Shown: positions 1-8,742, counted from the stretch's first letter. The stretch is DNA of 64,000 nucleotides from Alloalcanivorax gelatiniphagus (GCF_005938655.1 NZ_VCQT01000022.1:186001-250000), one strand, 5' to 3'. Made by a program: numbers and translations. Notes: generated by a model from the sequence alone, not told the origin.

Positions 1-747
1 GGATTCACGTAATAGCCTCACCATCCCAGCGATGGCGAGATGGGGCGAAACTGATTGTCCAATATTCAGCCTTTGCGACTGCCCGGCACCTATCGGTTCA
101 TTTGACTCGAGTTCCTCCCTCGCTGTAGCTGGCAAGGCGCGAACTGAGCAAATCTCGATATACTTATCCCTAAGGATTTGAGACCGCCCATGGACCAAAG
201 CCCTTGATATACAGCCCTCTTCATGGTCTGGCCAGCATGATTCATCGTTCGTGATTTCAGCCAACGAGTGAACATCTTTCGGAGATACAACGATTTCCAA
301 AAAGTCGACATCATATGGGCCGAAGGACCATAACTCGTTGGCTCCCTGCTTCCACAAAAACCAATGTATCTGGTCCCCATCCTCCGTTGGCGTGGTGCAC
401 GTGATTCCGTCAAGGACAGGCTGAAAGAGCGGAAAAGGAAGCTCACTTTCGATAAATTCTGGAACGAAAATGCGCCCGCCTAATGGTATGAGGCACCGCA
501 ATGAGCTATCTGTTATGGGCGTGGTTTTACCCACTTCAGCCTGATACTGCTCCTCGGTCATGCCCACGAAACTGGCAATTCCGCTGGCTTGCCGAGGCTC
601 CATGTAGAAAGGGATTCGCCCATAAGCTAGCCTCTCAAAGGCATCAATGTCCGTAGGGAATCCCACCAAATCAGAAAAGTACTCAGCCGCCACATCAAGC
701 CCAATACGGCGTTCAAACTTAACCAGCTTCTTGCCTTGGTACACCAT
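1..747 (-). CDS. hypothetical protein, 3' end outside the window
   Basis: An open frame runs without a stop from an ATG at 747 to base 1, giving 249 residues starting MVYQGKKLVKFERRIG. A weak ribosome site (AGGGG) precedes the ATG. The protein is soluble-looking, with no signal peptide or membrane segment, and is rich in aromatic and acidic residues (for example HWFLWKQ and WSFGPYDVDFLEIV near residues 130-155). I do not recognise a family. It lies in the integrase-bearing island left of tRNA-Arg, in the same orientation as the two small ORFs and the integrase, so it is probably island cargo. Codon use is less GC-biased than in the core genes to the right, as expected for transferred DNA. Confidence 0.6.
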   Translation of the reverse strand, partial: MVYQGKKLVKFERRIGLDVAAEYFSDLVGFPTDIDAFERLAYGRIPFYMEPRQASGIASFVGMTEEQYQAEVGKTTPITDSSLRCLIPLGGRIFVPEFIESELPFPLFQPVLDGITCTTPTEDGDQIHWFLWKQGANELWSFGPYDVDFLEIVVSPKDVHSLAEITNDESCWPDHEEGCISRALVHGRSQILRDKYIEICSVRALPATAREELESNEPIGAGQSQRLNIGQSVSPHLAIAGMVRLLRES

Positions 748-786
748 GTCATACCCCTATGACATCCCCAGTTGATTCACCAGTCA

Positions 787-805
787 GGCCGGCGGGTATC
801 CGGCC
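787..805. terminator. short GC-rich hairpin between island genes
   Basis: GGCCGG (787-792) and CCGGCC (800-805) form a perfect 6-bp stem with a 7-base loop between the 105-residue ORF and the partial gene. There is no clear T-run, so a terminator or attenuator role is only a guess. Confidence 0.3.
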
Positions 806-838
806 GTTCGGGGGCGACCCTAGGCTGGCGAGACCTTG

Positions 839-1156
839 CTAATCAACGTAGATAACAGCGTTTTTCTTGCCGTACTTGGCCTGCATCATAGCGAGGCCTT
901 TCCTGGCATTGCTTTCATCGTACAACCAGGCACTTTGGCGCTCCTTGCCTTCAACAAGGTAGAATATTCGATACCGTGGAGCAGAGATCGGAGCCAAAGG
1001 CATAGGTTTAGGCTCTATCGCTTTCCTCACCTTCGCTTTCTGCTCTTCACAGATAGCCGGATTGCTCAGAAAGCACTCAATAGCTATCTCTTGATTTCCC
1101 CATTGAATGAACTTTGCTCCATCATCCATTCTGGTAATGATCCCATTAGCTTCCAT
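839..1156 (-). CDS. small hypothetical protein (105 aa)
   Basis: ATG at 1156 has a GAGAGG ribosome site about 7 bases upstream. The product starts MEANGIITRMDDGAKF and is a charged soluble protein without signal or membrane segments. I do not recognise it. It sits downstream of the 69-residue ORF and the integrase on the same strand, as island cargo. The overlapping frame at 1084-1344 has no good ribosome site and a less protein-like composition, so I chose this one. Confidence 0.5.
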   Translation of the reverse strand: MEANGIITRMDDGAKFIQWGNQEIAIECFLSNPAICEEQKAKVRKAIEPKPMPLAPISAPRYRIFYLVEGKERQSAWLYDESNARKGLAMMQAKYGKKNAVIYVD

Positions 1157-1207
1157 GTCAAACCTCTCTTCACTCTGCGTTTAAGCATGATCCATTCCGG
1201 GTCTTCT

Positions 1208-1417
1208 TCAGAGGCAAGCGGCCCGGCAGACGCCCCGCTCGTTGCCATCATCAGGAATTTTATCCAATGCTTCTTCAGCTTCCTCCCGGGTGGAAAATTC
1301 ATCACAGAGAAACCGGGTGACCAGGTACGTTGACCCATCCTCACTTTGATGGTGGCTTTTGATCCAGGCCGCGTAATAGGGCCTACCGAGAGGCGATTTT
1401 GACAAATCGATTTTCAT
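1208..1417 (-). CDS. small hypothetical protein (69 aa)
   Basis: This ORF starts 24 bases after the integrase stop with a strong ribosome site (AAAAGGAGCAC) and encodes MKIDLSKSPLGRPYYAAWIK followed by a helix-rich segment containing FSTREEAEEALDKIPDD. That segment resembles the short DUF-type modules common in phage and island proteins, but no specific family can be named. It is probably cotranscribed with the integrase. Confidence 0.5.
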   Translation of the reverse strand: MKIDLSKSPLGRPYYAAWIKSHHQSEDGSTYLVTRFLCDEFSTREEAEEALDKIPDDGNERGVCRAACL

Positions 1418-1441
1418 TTTGTGCTCCTTTTCTGGTCACAT

Positions 1442-2662
1442 TCATGGGGCTTGCTGCCTTTTTTGATGGATGGGAACAACCTCCGCGCCCTCCCGCAAGG
1501 CATCGAGGTAATCCGCCCAGGCCTGCATCATCTTGCGCCGCTCTGCTAGGTACTCAGCCCGGTTATAGGCCGCTCGCACCTTGTTTCGCTCCGCATGAGC
1601 GAGCTGACGCTCGATAAGATCCGGGTTCCAGCCCATTTCATTGAGGCGAGTGGAAGCCATAGAGCGAAATCCGTGCCCAGTCATATCATCTTTGGTGTAT
1701 CCCATCCGGCGGAGAGCGGCGTTGACCGTGTTTTCCGACATTGGGCGGGACGAGGTCCGAACCCCGGGGAATACATATCGCCCGTTACCGGTAAACGGTT
1801 GGAGCTCTTCCAGAATTGACTTAGCTTGACGAGACAAAGGCACGATGTGCTCAGCTCGCATCTTCATGCGTCCCGCCGGTATACGCCATTCAGCCGCACC
1901 CAGATCAATCTCATCCCACTCGGCAGCACGGAGCTCACCTGGGCGGGTGAAAACCAGCGGCGCCAACCTAAGAGCGCAGAGCGTTGTGAACTGGCCCGTG
2001 TAGCCGTCAATGGCACGGAGCAACTCGCCCATTTGGGCTGGCCGCGTGATAGTTGCCCTGTGCTCACTCACTACGGGAGCGAGAGCACCCCTCAGGTCAG
2101 CGCTGGGGTCCCGCTCCGCCCTGCCGGTGGCAATGGCATATCGGAAAATACGACCGCATGTCTGTTTCACTCGGTGGGCTGTTTCGTGCTTGCCGCGTGC
2201 TTCCAACTTGCGCAGCTCCATCAGCAGCGTCGGCGCGGTGATCTCTTGGGCCTGCATCTTGCCCAGGGTCGGAAAGACGAAGGCTTCCAGCATCCAAAGC
2301 GTCTTGGTGTAGGTGCTTTCGGCCAGCTCACGCCGCCTCATTTCAAGCCATTCCCTGCCGATGGCCTCAAAGCGGTTCGCACCTGAGCGGCTCGCCTGCT
2401 CTGCCTTGCGCTGCTCCATAGGGTCGGTGCCACTCGCCAATATCGAGCGAGCACGGTCACGCTTATCCCGTGCGTCCTTCAAGGATACGTCTGGGTAGAC
2501 CCCCAGGGACATAAGCTTCTCTTTGCCGGCGAATCGATACTTGAGCCGCCATCGTTTGCTGCCTGTCGGCGTGACCTCAAGGTACAAACCCCGGCCATCA
2601 AAGAGTTTTCGCCTCTTGGCCTCTGGCTTGGCGGATCGGACGGCGGAATCGGTAAGGGCCAT
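1442..2662 (-). CDS. P4-type tyrosine integrase (tRNA-Arg island)
   Basis: A 406-residue site-specific recombinase that would integrate and excise island A. Residues 1-90 match the DUF4102/Arm-DNA-binding type (KLFDGRGLYLEVTPTGSKRW, MSLGVYPDVSL), then a SAM-like core-binding region (about 100-195) and a C-terminal catalytic domain. Catalytic signatures are visible: an Arg in TRPGELRAAEW, HGFR in GHGFRSMAS, the later His in RQLAHAE and a Tyr in AAYNRAEY. Full length is typical for the family and no frameshift is seen. It lies 165 bases from the CCA end of tRNA-Arg(CCU), in the same orientation, which is the classical arrangement for an island integrated in a tRNA 3' end. The partner attachment site must be left of the window. 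Confidence 0.93.
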   Translation of the reverse strand: MALTDSAVRSAKPEAKRRKLFDGRGLYLEVTPTGSKRWRLKYRFAGKEKLMSLGVYPDVSLKDARDKRDRARSILASGTDPMEQRKAEQASRSGANRFEAIGREWLEMRRRELAESTYTKTLWMLEAFVFPTLGKMQAQEITAPTLLMELRKLEARGKHETAHRVKQTCGRIFRYAIATGRAERDPSADLRGALAPVVSEHRATITRPAQMGELLRAIDGYTGQFTTLCALRLAPLVFTRPGELRAAEWDEIDLGAAEWRIPAGRMKMRAEHIVPLSRQAKSILEELQPFTGNGRYVFPGVRTSSRPMSENTVNAALRRMGYTKDDMTGHGFRSMASTRLNEMGWNPDLIERQLAHAERNKVRAAYNRAEYLAERRKMMQAWADYLDALREGAEVVPIHQKRQQAP

Positions 2663-2827
2663 TGGGGGGTAACTTTCCTGATGAAGGTTTTGATTACCCC
2701 CAAAGCTACCCCCTGTTACCCCCAGATTTCAATGGACCGTTTCGGACTGGCTTGGCCGCTCCATGGCCACACACGCCTTTATTTATAGGGCCTTACGGAT
2801 TAATTCGGATGGGGACGGATGGGAATT

Positions 2828-2904
2828 TGGCGCCCCGAGCAGGAATTGAACCTGCGACCTAGCGCTTAGGAGGCGCTTGCTCTATCCGACTGAGCTACCG
2901 GGGC
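2828..2904 (-). tRNA. tRNA-Arg (anticodon CCU)
   Basis: The minus strand reads GCCCCGGTAGCTCAG at the 5' end (2904) and ends in an encoded CCA (2828). The acceptor stem GCCCCGG pairs with UCGGGGC; the anticodon stem AGCGC/GCGCU encloses loop CUCCUAA with anticodon CCU; the T-arm has GCAGGTTCAATTCCTGC. Its 3' end is the probable attachment site of island A. Its 5' 16 bases are duplicated upstream (see the repeat at 2889-3201). Confidence 0.95.
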
Positions 2905-3201
2905 ATTTTGAAACCGTCATTGTTTGTGCGAGTTCGTCGCACTTGGGCTGGAGCAAGCCCTCTTTATGAGGCGCTTGCTCGCCCTCCGGGCTCCGGCCTC
3001 GCGGCGGTATCCGCGAGGCGTGAACACGGCCGGCGCTGTGCGCCGGAAGGCCCCGTGTTCACCCAACTGAGCTACCGGGGCATTTTGAAACCGTCATTGT
3101 TTGTGCGAGTTCGTCGCACTTGGGCTGGAGCAAGCCCTCTTTATGAGGCGCTTGCTCGCCCTCCGGGCTCCGGCCTCGCGGCGGTATCCGCGAGGTGTGA
3201 A
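2889..3201. repeat. 177-bp-period tandem duplication carrying the tRNA-Arg 5' end
   Basis: Bases 2889-3024 recur at 3066-3201 (136 bp, one mismatch at 3019/3196). Each copy begins with the first 16 bases of tRNA-Arg and continues through its 5' flank, so 3066-3081 is a tRNA 5' fragment without a body. The 41-bp spacer (3025-3065) belongs to a large hairpin. The rest of this gene-free stretch (2905-3368) shows only GC-rich inverted repeats. Confidence 0.9.
3021..3061. other. 41-nt two-part hairpin in the tRNA-Arg flank
   Basis: Outer arms TGAACACGG (3021-3029) and CCGTGTTCA (3053-3061) enclose inner arms CCGGCGC (3030-3036) and GCGCCGG (3040-3046) with a TGT loop. The structure spans the junction between the two tandem copies. 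Without a T-run it is not an obvious terminator. Confidence 0.6.
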
Positions 3202-3368
3202 TGGGCCTGGGCGTTGAGGCGGTCCATTGTAATGATTCGATGCGGGGACGCCAGTCCGGGGGGCTGTGCAGGGGGGCTTTACTGGCTTTTACCATGCAAT
3301 GCTGGACCCGCCGGCGGGGGCGGGATAGCGTCGGAGAGGAATTTCAACAACACCTAGGGAGTGGGACA

Positions 3369-3548
3369 ATGGGTAAGATTCTGAGTTTGATCATTCTGGT
3401 GCTGGATATTCTGGCCATCATCAAGATCGTGCAGTCCGGTGCCAGCACCGGCGAAAAAGTTCTGTGGGTTATCCTGGTTCTGGTATTGCCGGTGGTCGGC
3501 CTGATCCTGTGGGCGTTGCTGGGCCCGGGCGGGCCAGCCAAGAAGTAG
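3369..3548 (+). CDS. PLDc_N-type small membrane protein (59 aa)
   Basis: ATG at 3369 follows a GGAGTGGG ribosome site. The 59-residue product MGKILSLIILVLDILAIIKI...PAKK has two hydrophobic helices (about residues 4-20 and 30-50) separated by SGASTGEKV, the layout of stand-alone PLDc_N (phospholipase D N-terminal) membrane modules that also precede cardiolipin synthases. It lies convergent to the membrane protein and cls genes. Its role is unknown; a membrane-lipid connection is suggested only by neighbourhood and fold. Confidence 0.75.
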   Translation: MGKILSLIILVLDILAIIKIVQSGASTGEKVLWVILVLVLPVVGLILWALLGPGGPAKK

Positions 3549-3575
3549 CCGGCAGCGGTACGCCGCCGGCGGTGC

Positions 3576-4064
3576 TCAGCCGCCGGCGGCGTTCAGCAGG
3601 GCCCGGTTGTCCTGGCTGATCAGCCAGAACAGCACGCTGGCCAGGGACACCATCACGAACTGCATATGTTGTTTACGGCCGCGTAGCCAGGCCTCCGGCC
3701 AGTGCTCGCGGACCGCCCCCACCTTCTCCAATCCGAACAGCATCATTACCGCCACCGCCATCAACGGCGTCGACAGCCAGGCCGGCAGAAACGGCGTGGC
3801 CGCGCAGGCCGTGAGCAGCAGCGATGCGGCCGGGGCCAGGGTGCGGCCGCCACGGGCCAGTTCCGCACCAAAGTAGAGCCCGGTTTGCAGCAGCAGGTAG
3901 AGGGCCGCCAGCACCGGCACGATGTCCAGCCAGGGTCGGGCGGTGACCGGGTCGGGGAGCCAGATGGCGGTGGCCACCGCCACCACCACGAAGCCGTGCA
4001 GAAATTGCAGGCGGGAGAGCGTCACCAGGGCATCCGGCAGTTCCGGGGCACGGGGCAGGCGCAT
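3576..4064 (-). CDS. hypothetical inner-membrane protein (162 aa)
   Basis: A 162-residue protein with about four predicted membrane segments: near residues 23-40 (FVVVAVATAIWL), 48-68 (VPVLAALYLLLQTGLYFG), 78-110 and 135-148. It has no soluble domain. It starts 15 bases after the cls stop on the same strand and is probably cotranscribed with it. I do not recognise the family; a membrane-linked role is inferred only from context. Confidence 0.7.
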   Translation of the reverse strand: MRLPRAPELPDALVTLSRLQFLHGFVVVAVATAIWLPDPVTARPWLDIVPVLAALYLLLQTGLYFGAELARGGRTLAPAASLLLTACAATPFLPAWLSTPLMAVAVMMLFGLEKVGAVREHWPEAWLRGRKQHMQFVMVSLASVLFWLISQDNRALLNAAGG

Positions 4065-4078
4065 AGGGTCGCGAGTCC

Positions 4079-5530
4079 TTACAGGTAGGGTTCGAGCATG
4101 TGTGCCAGGGCGTTGCGCACCAGACGCCAGCGCGGCATGGCACGGAAGTCCGCGTCGGCCAGCGGCCGGGCCCGGGCCAGTTTACGGTCGATCAGGGCGT
4201 TGGCGTCGGCGGCCAGCGGGTCATCATAACATTCCAGATCGAATTCGAAGTTCAGTCGCAGGCTGCGGGCGTCCCAGTTGCCGGAGCCAAGCTGCACCCA
4301 GTGGCCGTCCACGGTGAGCAGCTTGGTGTGGTCGAAGGGCGGCGCCGAGGCGTGGATTTCCGCGCCCTCCTTGGCCAGCCATTTCAGCGCATGCAGGCTG
4401 GCCCATTGCACCAGCCGCAGGTTGTTTTTCTCCGGCACCAGGATCACCACCCGCACGCCGCGCAGAATCGCCAGTTGCAGGCTGGCCAGCAAGGTCTGGC
4501 CGGGCACGAAGTACGGCGTGACCAGGCGGATCTCGCGTTCGGCGGCGCCGATTGCCGCCTGCACCGTCAGCCGGCGCTTGTCGAAGTCGGCGTCCGGGCC
4601 GGTGTTGACGCCCCGCGCCTGCACGCTGCCCAGGTCCATGTCGCCGGCGTAGTGGTCGTTCAGTTCCTCCCGGCAGGTGAACGCCCAGTCGGCGGCGAAG
4701 CTGAGCAGCAGATGGGCCACCGCCGGGCCTTCCACCCGGGCGTGCAGGTCCTGGATGGTGGCCGGCTCGGAGATGTAGCCGGCGCGGATGTTCATGCCGC
4801 CGGTGAAGCCCAGGGCGCGGTCCACGACCATCAGTTTGCGGTGGTTGCGCAGGTTCATGTAGGGCATGCGCCAGGGGGCCATGGAGTACAGAAAACGCTG
4901 CACCGGCACGCCCTGGCGGCGCAGCCGGAAGGTGATCGGCGGCAGCGAGTAGAGGGCGCCAACCCCATCCAGCAGCACCCGCACCTTGACCCCGCGCCGG
5001 TGGGCGCGCACCAGGGCATCGGCCAGGGGCCGGCCGGCGGCGTCGTTGCCGAAGATGTAGGTGGCCAGGTAGACGCTCTCGCTGGCCTGGTCCACCGCCT
5101 CGATCATGGCGTCCAGCACCTGGGGGGATTCCAACAGAGTCACCCGGTTGCCGCCGGTGAGCGGCAGGCGGGTGAGCCGGCCCACCAGCCGGGCCAGCAC
5201 CTGCAGGCGGTCGGTTTGCAGCGGCGTGCCCTGCTCCTGGCCGGCGCGCAGGGCGGCGTCGATGCCACCGCCGGTGAGCTGCCGGGCACGGCGTTGAATG
5301 CGGTTGACGCCGAGCATCAGGTACAGGGCCGCGCCCAGGAAGGGCACCAGCCAGACCAGCCCGGTCCAGGCCGCGGCGGCGCGGGCGTCACGCTTGTGCT
5401 GGGCCACGTGCAGCGTGACCGCCACCGCCAGGGAAATACCGACCAGGCCGGCGATGGCCGGCCAGAAGTCATACAACCAGACCAGGCCGCTCTCCACCAG
5501 GGCGGCGGTTCTGACGATCGAGTCCTGCAT
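4079..5530 (-). CDS. cls: cardiolipin synthase (phospholipase D superfamily)
   Basis: Condenses two phosphatidylglycerol molecules, or a related pair, into cardiolipin at the inner membrane. The 483-residue product has two N-terminal membrane helices (about 23-45 and 54-76, PLDc_N) and two HKD phosphodiesterase motifs: H230-x-K232-x4-D237 in NHRKLMVVDRALGFTGGMN and H401-x-K403-x4-D408 in DHTKLLTVDGHWVQLGSGNW. Length and architecture are normal for bacterial Cls. I place the start at 5530 because GGAGGGA lies just upstream and the first membrane helix begins there; a longer frame to 5617 lacks a good ribosome site. It is divergent from the KamA-like gene across about 310 bases. Confidence 0.92.
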   Translation of the reverse strand: MQDSIVRTAALVESGLVWLYDFWPAIAGLVGISLAVAVTLHVAQHKRDARAAAAWTGLVWLVPFLGAALYLMLGVNRIQRRARQLTGGGIDAALRAGQEQGTPLQTDRLQVLARLVGRLTRLPLTGGNRVTLLESPQVLDAMIEAVDQASESVYLATYIFGNDAAGRPLADALVRAHRRGVKVRVLLDGVGALYSLPPITFRLRRQGVPVQRFLYSMAPWRMPYMNLRNHRKLMVVDRALGFTGGMNIRAGYISEPATIQDLHARVEGPAVAHLLLSFAADWAFTCREELNDHYAGDMDLGSVQARGVNTGPDADFDKRRLTVQAAIGAAEREIRLVTPYFVPGQTLLASLQLAILRGVRVVILVPEKNNLRLVQWASLHALKWLAKEGAEIHASAPPFDHTKLLTVDGHWVQLGSGNWDARSLRLNFEFDLECYDDPLAADANALIDRKLARARPLADADFRAMPRWRLVRNALAHMLEPYL

Positions 5531-5843
5531 GGATCCCTCCGTAACGAGAGGGGAAACATAACATGGATAATGGCGTGGCGGTTCCTGGCGATTTTGCGCT
5601 TTGTCCGGGCAGCGCATAGACTCCCCCGCCTCGAAGGCCGGCGCCGCCCTTCGATACCCGCCGCGTACCGTTTACGCGCTTGCCCCGGTCACCCATGCGC
5701 CGGGGTCATTTGGGCTCCCGTGGAGCCCGTTTCCAGCCGTTATCACCGGCTATCGCAGAAATGACACATTCATAACGCTGGTTAAGCGGCCAGTGTACCG
5801 GCGGCGTTTGTCGCACGCCGGCGCATGATGAGGAGCGAAAACC

Positions 5844-7199
5844 ATGTCAGAAGCCAATACGGTGATCCCGCTGCGTGAGCAGCCGGAAGCCGACTACTGG
5901 GAAGCTCGCCGGTTCAAGGTGTTCACCGCCCGCCAACTGGACAAGATCGAACCGCTGCGGCGCCTGGACGAGGACACCCGCTTCGCCATGCAGGTGGTGG
6001 CCAGTGTGCTGCCGTTCCGCGTCAACGAGTACGTCATCGAGGAACTGATCGACTGGGACCGGGTACCGGACGATCCGATCTACCAGCTCACTTTCCCGCA
6101 GAAGGAAATGCTGGCGCCGGAGCACTTCGAGCGGGTGGCGGCGGCCCTGCGCGGCGGCGACAAAGCGGAGATCGACGCCACCGTGGCGTCGGTGCGCGAG
6201 GCGCTCAATCCGCACCCGGCCGGCCAGATGGAACACAACATTCCGGAGGTGGATGGCGAGAAGATCGACGGCATCCAGCACAAATACAACGAGACCGTGC
6301 TGTTCTTCCCCAGCCAGGGCCAGGTGTGCCACAGCTACTGCACCTTTTGTTTCCGCTGGGCCCAGTTCATCGGCGACAACGATCTGAAAATCGCCACCAA
6401 GGAAGCCGGCCAGCTGAAACGCTATGTGCAGGCTCATCCGGAGATCACCGACATCCTGATCACCGGTGGCGACCCGCTGGTGATGAAGACCAAGAACCTG
6501 CGCGCCCATATCGAGCCGCTGCTGGAGCTGGAGCAGGTGCGCACCATCCGCATCGGTTCCAAGGCGCTGACCTTCTGGCCCCACCGTTTTGTGTCCGACG
6601 CGGACGCCGACGACCTGCTGGAGCTGTTCCGGGAAGTGCGCGCCGCCGGCAAGCATCTGGCGCTGATGGCCCACTACAACCACTGGCGGGAAATGGAGCC
6701 GGCCATCGCCCGGGAGGCGATCCGCCGGGTGCGCGAAACCGGCGCCCAGATCCGCGCCCAGGGCCCGCTGCTGGCGCACATCAACGACAACGCCGACGAC
6801 TGGGCGCGGCTGTGGCAGACCCAGGTGGAACTGGGCATCGTGCCCTACTACATGTTCGTGGAACGCGACACCGGCGCCCGGCATTACTTCGAAGTGCCCC
6901 TGGCCCGTGCCTGGGAAATCTATCGGGATGCCATGAAAAAGGTGTCCGGCCTGGCGCGCACCGCCCGGGGCCCGAGCATGTCCAGCCATCCGGGCAAGGT
7001 GGAAATCCAGGGCATCACCGAGATCCACGGCGAGAAGGTGTTCGTGCTGCGCATGATCCAGGGCCGCAACGCGGACTGGGTGCAGCGCCCGTTCTTCGCC
7101 AAGTACAACCCGGACGCCACCTGGCTCAACCATCTGGAGCCCGCCTTCGGCGAGGACCGGTTCTTCTTCGACGACGAACTGGCCGAGCTGGAAGGTTAG
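5844..7199 (+). CDS. KamA-family radical SAM protein (lysine 2,3-aminomutase-like)
   Basis: A 451-residue radical SAM enzyme related to lysine 2,3-aminomutase, which uses a 4Fe-4S cluster, S-adenosylmethionine and PLP to move amino groups. The cluster motif is C162-x3-C166-x2-C169 (VCHSYCTFCFRW). ITGGDPLVMK matches the SAM-binding GGDP loop, and the C-terminal SSHPGK segment offers a candidate PLP lysine. It is longer than EpmB (the EF-P modifier, roughly 340 residues) and has an extra N-terminal helical region, so a free-amino-acid aminomutase or another KamA-like role is more likely than EpmB. GAGGAG precedes the ATG. No aminomutase partner or acetyltransferase (AblB) gene is adjacent, so the substrate is open. 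Confidence 0.85.
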   Translation: MSEANTVIPLREQPEADYWEARRFKVFTARQLDKIEPLRRLDEDTRFAMQVVASVLPFRVNEYVIEELIDWDRVPDDPIYQLTFPQKEMLAPEHFERVAAALRGGDKAEIDATVASVREALNPHPAGQMEHNIPEVDGEKIDGIQHKYNETVLFFPSQGQVCHSYCTFCFRWAQFIGDNDLKIATKEAGQLKRYVQAHPEITDILITGGDPLVMKTKNLRAHIEPLLELEQVRTIRIGSKALTFWPHRFVSDADADDLLELFREVRAAGKHLALMAHYNHWREMEPAIAREAIRRVRETGAQIRAQGPLLAHINDNADDWARLWQTQVELGIVPYYMFVERDTGARHYFEVPLARAWEIYRDAMKKVSGLARTARGPSMSSHPGKVEIQGITEIHGEKVFVLRMIQGRNADWVQRPFFAKYNPDATWLNHLEPAFGEDRFFFDDELAELEG

Positions 7200-7207
7200 C
7201 CCAAGCT

Positions 7208-7281
7208 GTAGGAGCGGCTTCAGCCGCGATCAAGGTCGGGATTACAACCGAACCTTGGATCGCGGCTGAAGCCGCTCCTAC
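7208..7281. repeat. REP palindrome pair between convergent genes
   Basis: A 24-base arm at 7208-7231 beginning GTAGGAGCGGCTTCAGCCGC is perfectly inverted at 7258-7281, with a shorter paired arm inside. It sits between the convergent ends of the KamA-like gene (7199) and the MocR gene (7305) and may act as a bidirectional terminator. The same element recurs at 38133 and 41449. Confidence 0.9.
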
Positions 7282-7304
7282 GGCGTGTAGAGAAGTGTGT
7301 TGTC

Positions 7305-8714
7305 TTACAGCAATGCGGCCAGCCGCCCCAGGGCCCGTTCCACCCGGGCGTCCCAGCGCACCGCGCAGTTCAGCCGCAGGCAGTGGTTGAACTTGCCGGA
7401 GGCGGAGAACAGGGCCCCGGGGGCGAAGCTGACGCCGGCCTCCAGGGCACGCTCCGCCAGTTCCGTGGTGTCCACGTCGGCGGCCAGTTCCAACCACAGC
7501 ACAAAGCCGCCGGCGGGCCGGCTGACCCGGGTGTGCGCCGGAAACAGCTCGGTGACCCGGGCGGTCATGCGCGCCACCGCCCGGGCATGCAGGGCGCGTA
7601 CCGTGCGCAGGTGCCGGTCGTATTGGCCGTGGTCGAGAAAATGGGCCAGCGCCAGCTGCGATGGGGTGGCCACCGACACCGTGTTGATGAACTGCAGGTA
7701 CCAGGCCCGCTCCCGGTCGGCGCCGGGCACCAGCCAGCCCACCCGCAGACCGGCGGACAGGGTCTTGGAGCAGGACGCGCAGTAGTAAACCCGGCCGTCC
7801 CGGTCCCAAGCCTTGATCGGCAGCGGACGCGGCCCGTTGAGCGGCAAATCACCGTAGATATCGTCTTCCACCAGCGGCACGTCGTGGGCCGTTAACAGGC
7901 TCAGCAGCTGCTGCTTGCGGGCGTCCGGCATGCCGCTGCCCAGCGGGTTGGAGAAGTTGGGCACCACCACGCAGGCGGCCACCGGCCAGCGCTCCAGCGC
8001 CAGGGTCAGCGCTTCCAGGGACAGGCCTTGAATCGGGTCGGTGGGAATTTCCAGGGCCTTCAGGCCCAGGGAGTCGATCACCTGCAACAGCCCGTAGTAA
8101 GTGGGCGATTCGATGGCCACGGTGTCGCCGGGCTTGGTCAGCATGCGCAGCGCGATGGCCACGGATTCCTGGCAGCTGTTGGTGATCAGCACATTGTCCG
8201 GGGACACCGGGCAACGCAGCGCCGCCAGCCGCCGGGCCAGGCCGGCGCGCAGCTCCGGCGCACCGGGCGGGAACTCATAGCCCACGCAGCGCCGGCGCTG
8301 TTCGCGCAGCACGGTGCGAAAAGCCCGCTCCATCCCCGCCACCGGCTGGAAGTCCGGGTCCGCCACCGCCGCCCCCAGATTCACCAGGGCCGGGTCGTTG
8401 ACCGCCTGGACCATGCGCAGCAGGCGCTCCTGGCCGGTCACCGCCCGCGGCCTTCGGCCCACGCTGGGCAGGCTGGGGGCTTCCCGCCGGGCCGGCGGCG
8501 GACACACGAAAAAGCCGGAGCGCGGCCGCGCCTCCAGCACGCCGCGCTGTTCCAGCTCCCGGCAGGCGCTCACCACCGTGGCCACGCTGACACCGTGCTG
8601 TTCGCCCAGCTTGCGCACCCCGGGCAGGCGGCCGCCCACCGGATAGACCTGGTCCCGGATCAGCGTCTCAAGCTGGTCCGCCAGTTGTTCATAGCGTTTG
8701 TCCGCGTAGCTCAT
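7305..8714 (-). CDS. MocR/PdxR-type GntR regulator with aminotransferase domain
   Basis: A 469-residue transcription factor: GntR winged helix at residues 1-72 (VGGRLPGVRKLGEQHGVS, ELEQRGVLEARPRSGFFV) joined to a fold-type I aminotransferase domain (about 105-469) that binds PLP as effector. Visible cofactor residues are N256 (PNFSNPLG), D284/D285 (VEDDIYGDL) and Lys317 in ASCSKTLSAGLRVGWL. Start 8714 is chosen because the winged helix begins there; the frame extends to 8780 without domain content. It is divergent from a GlxA-like remnant and the lysE-type exporter. Operator-like half-sites lie in the divergent region, so it probably regulates that unit. Confidence 0.9.
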   Translation of the reverse strand: MSYADKRYEQLADQLETLIRDQVYPVGGRLPGVRKLGEQHGVSVATVVSACRELEQRGVLEARPRSGFFVCPPPARREAPSLPSVGRRPRAVTGQERLLRMVQAVNDPALVNLGAAVADPDFQPVAGMERAFRTVLREQRRRCVGYEFPPGAPELRAGLARRLAALRCPVSPDNVLITNSCQESVAIALRMLTKPGDTVAIESPTYYGLLQVIDSLGLKALEIPTDPIQGLSLEALTLALERWPVAACVVVPNFSNPLGSGMPDARKQQLLSLLTAHDVPLVEDDIYGDLPLNGPRPLPIKAWDRDGRVYYCASCSKTLSAGLRVGWLVPGADRERAWYLQFINTVSVATPSQLALAHFLDHGQYDRHLRTVRALHARAVARMTARVTELFPAHTRVSRPAGGFVLWLELAADVDTTELAERALEAGVSFAPGALFSASGKFNHCLRLNCAVRWDARVERALGRLAALL

Positions 8715-8742
8715 GGCCGCGCGCTCCCCGTCAATCCCGTCA

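Noticed and set aside
1084-1344. 86-codon frame overlapping the two small island ORFs
   Set aside because: No ribosome site and it overlaps two better-supported ORFs in other frames.
3063-3081. A second tRNA-Arg gene
   Set aside because: Only the first 16-19 bases match; the anticodon arm, T-arm and acceptor 3' strand are missing.
4100-5764. 554-codon plus-strand frame opposite cls
   Set aside because: Antisense shadow of the cardiolipin synthase gene, which has both HKD motifs.
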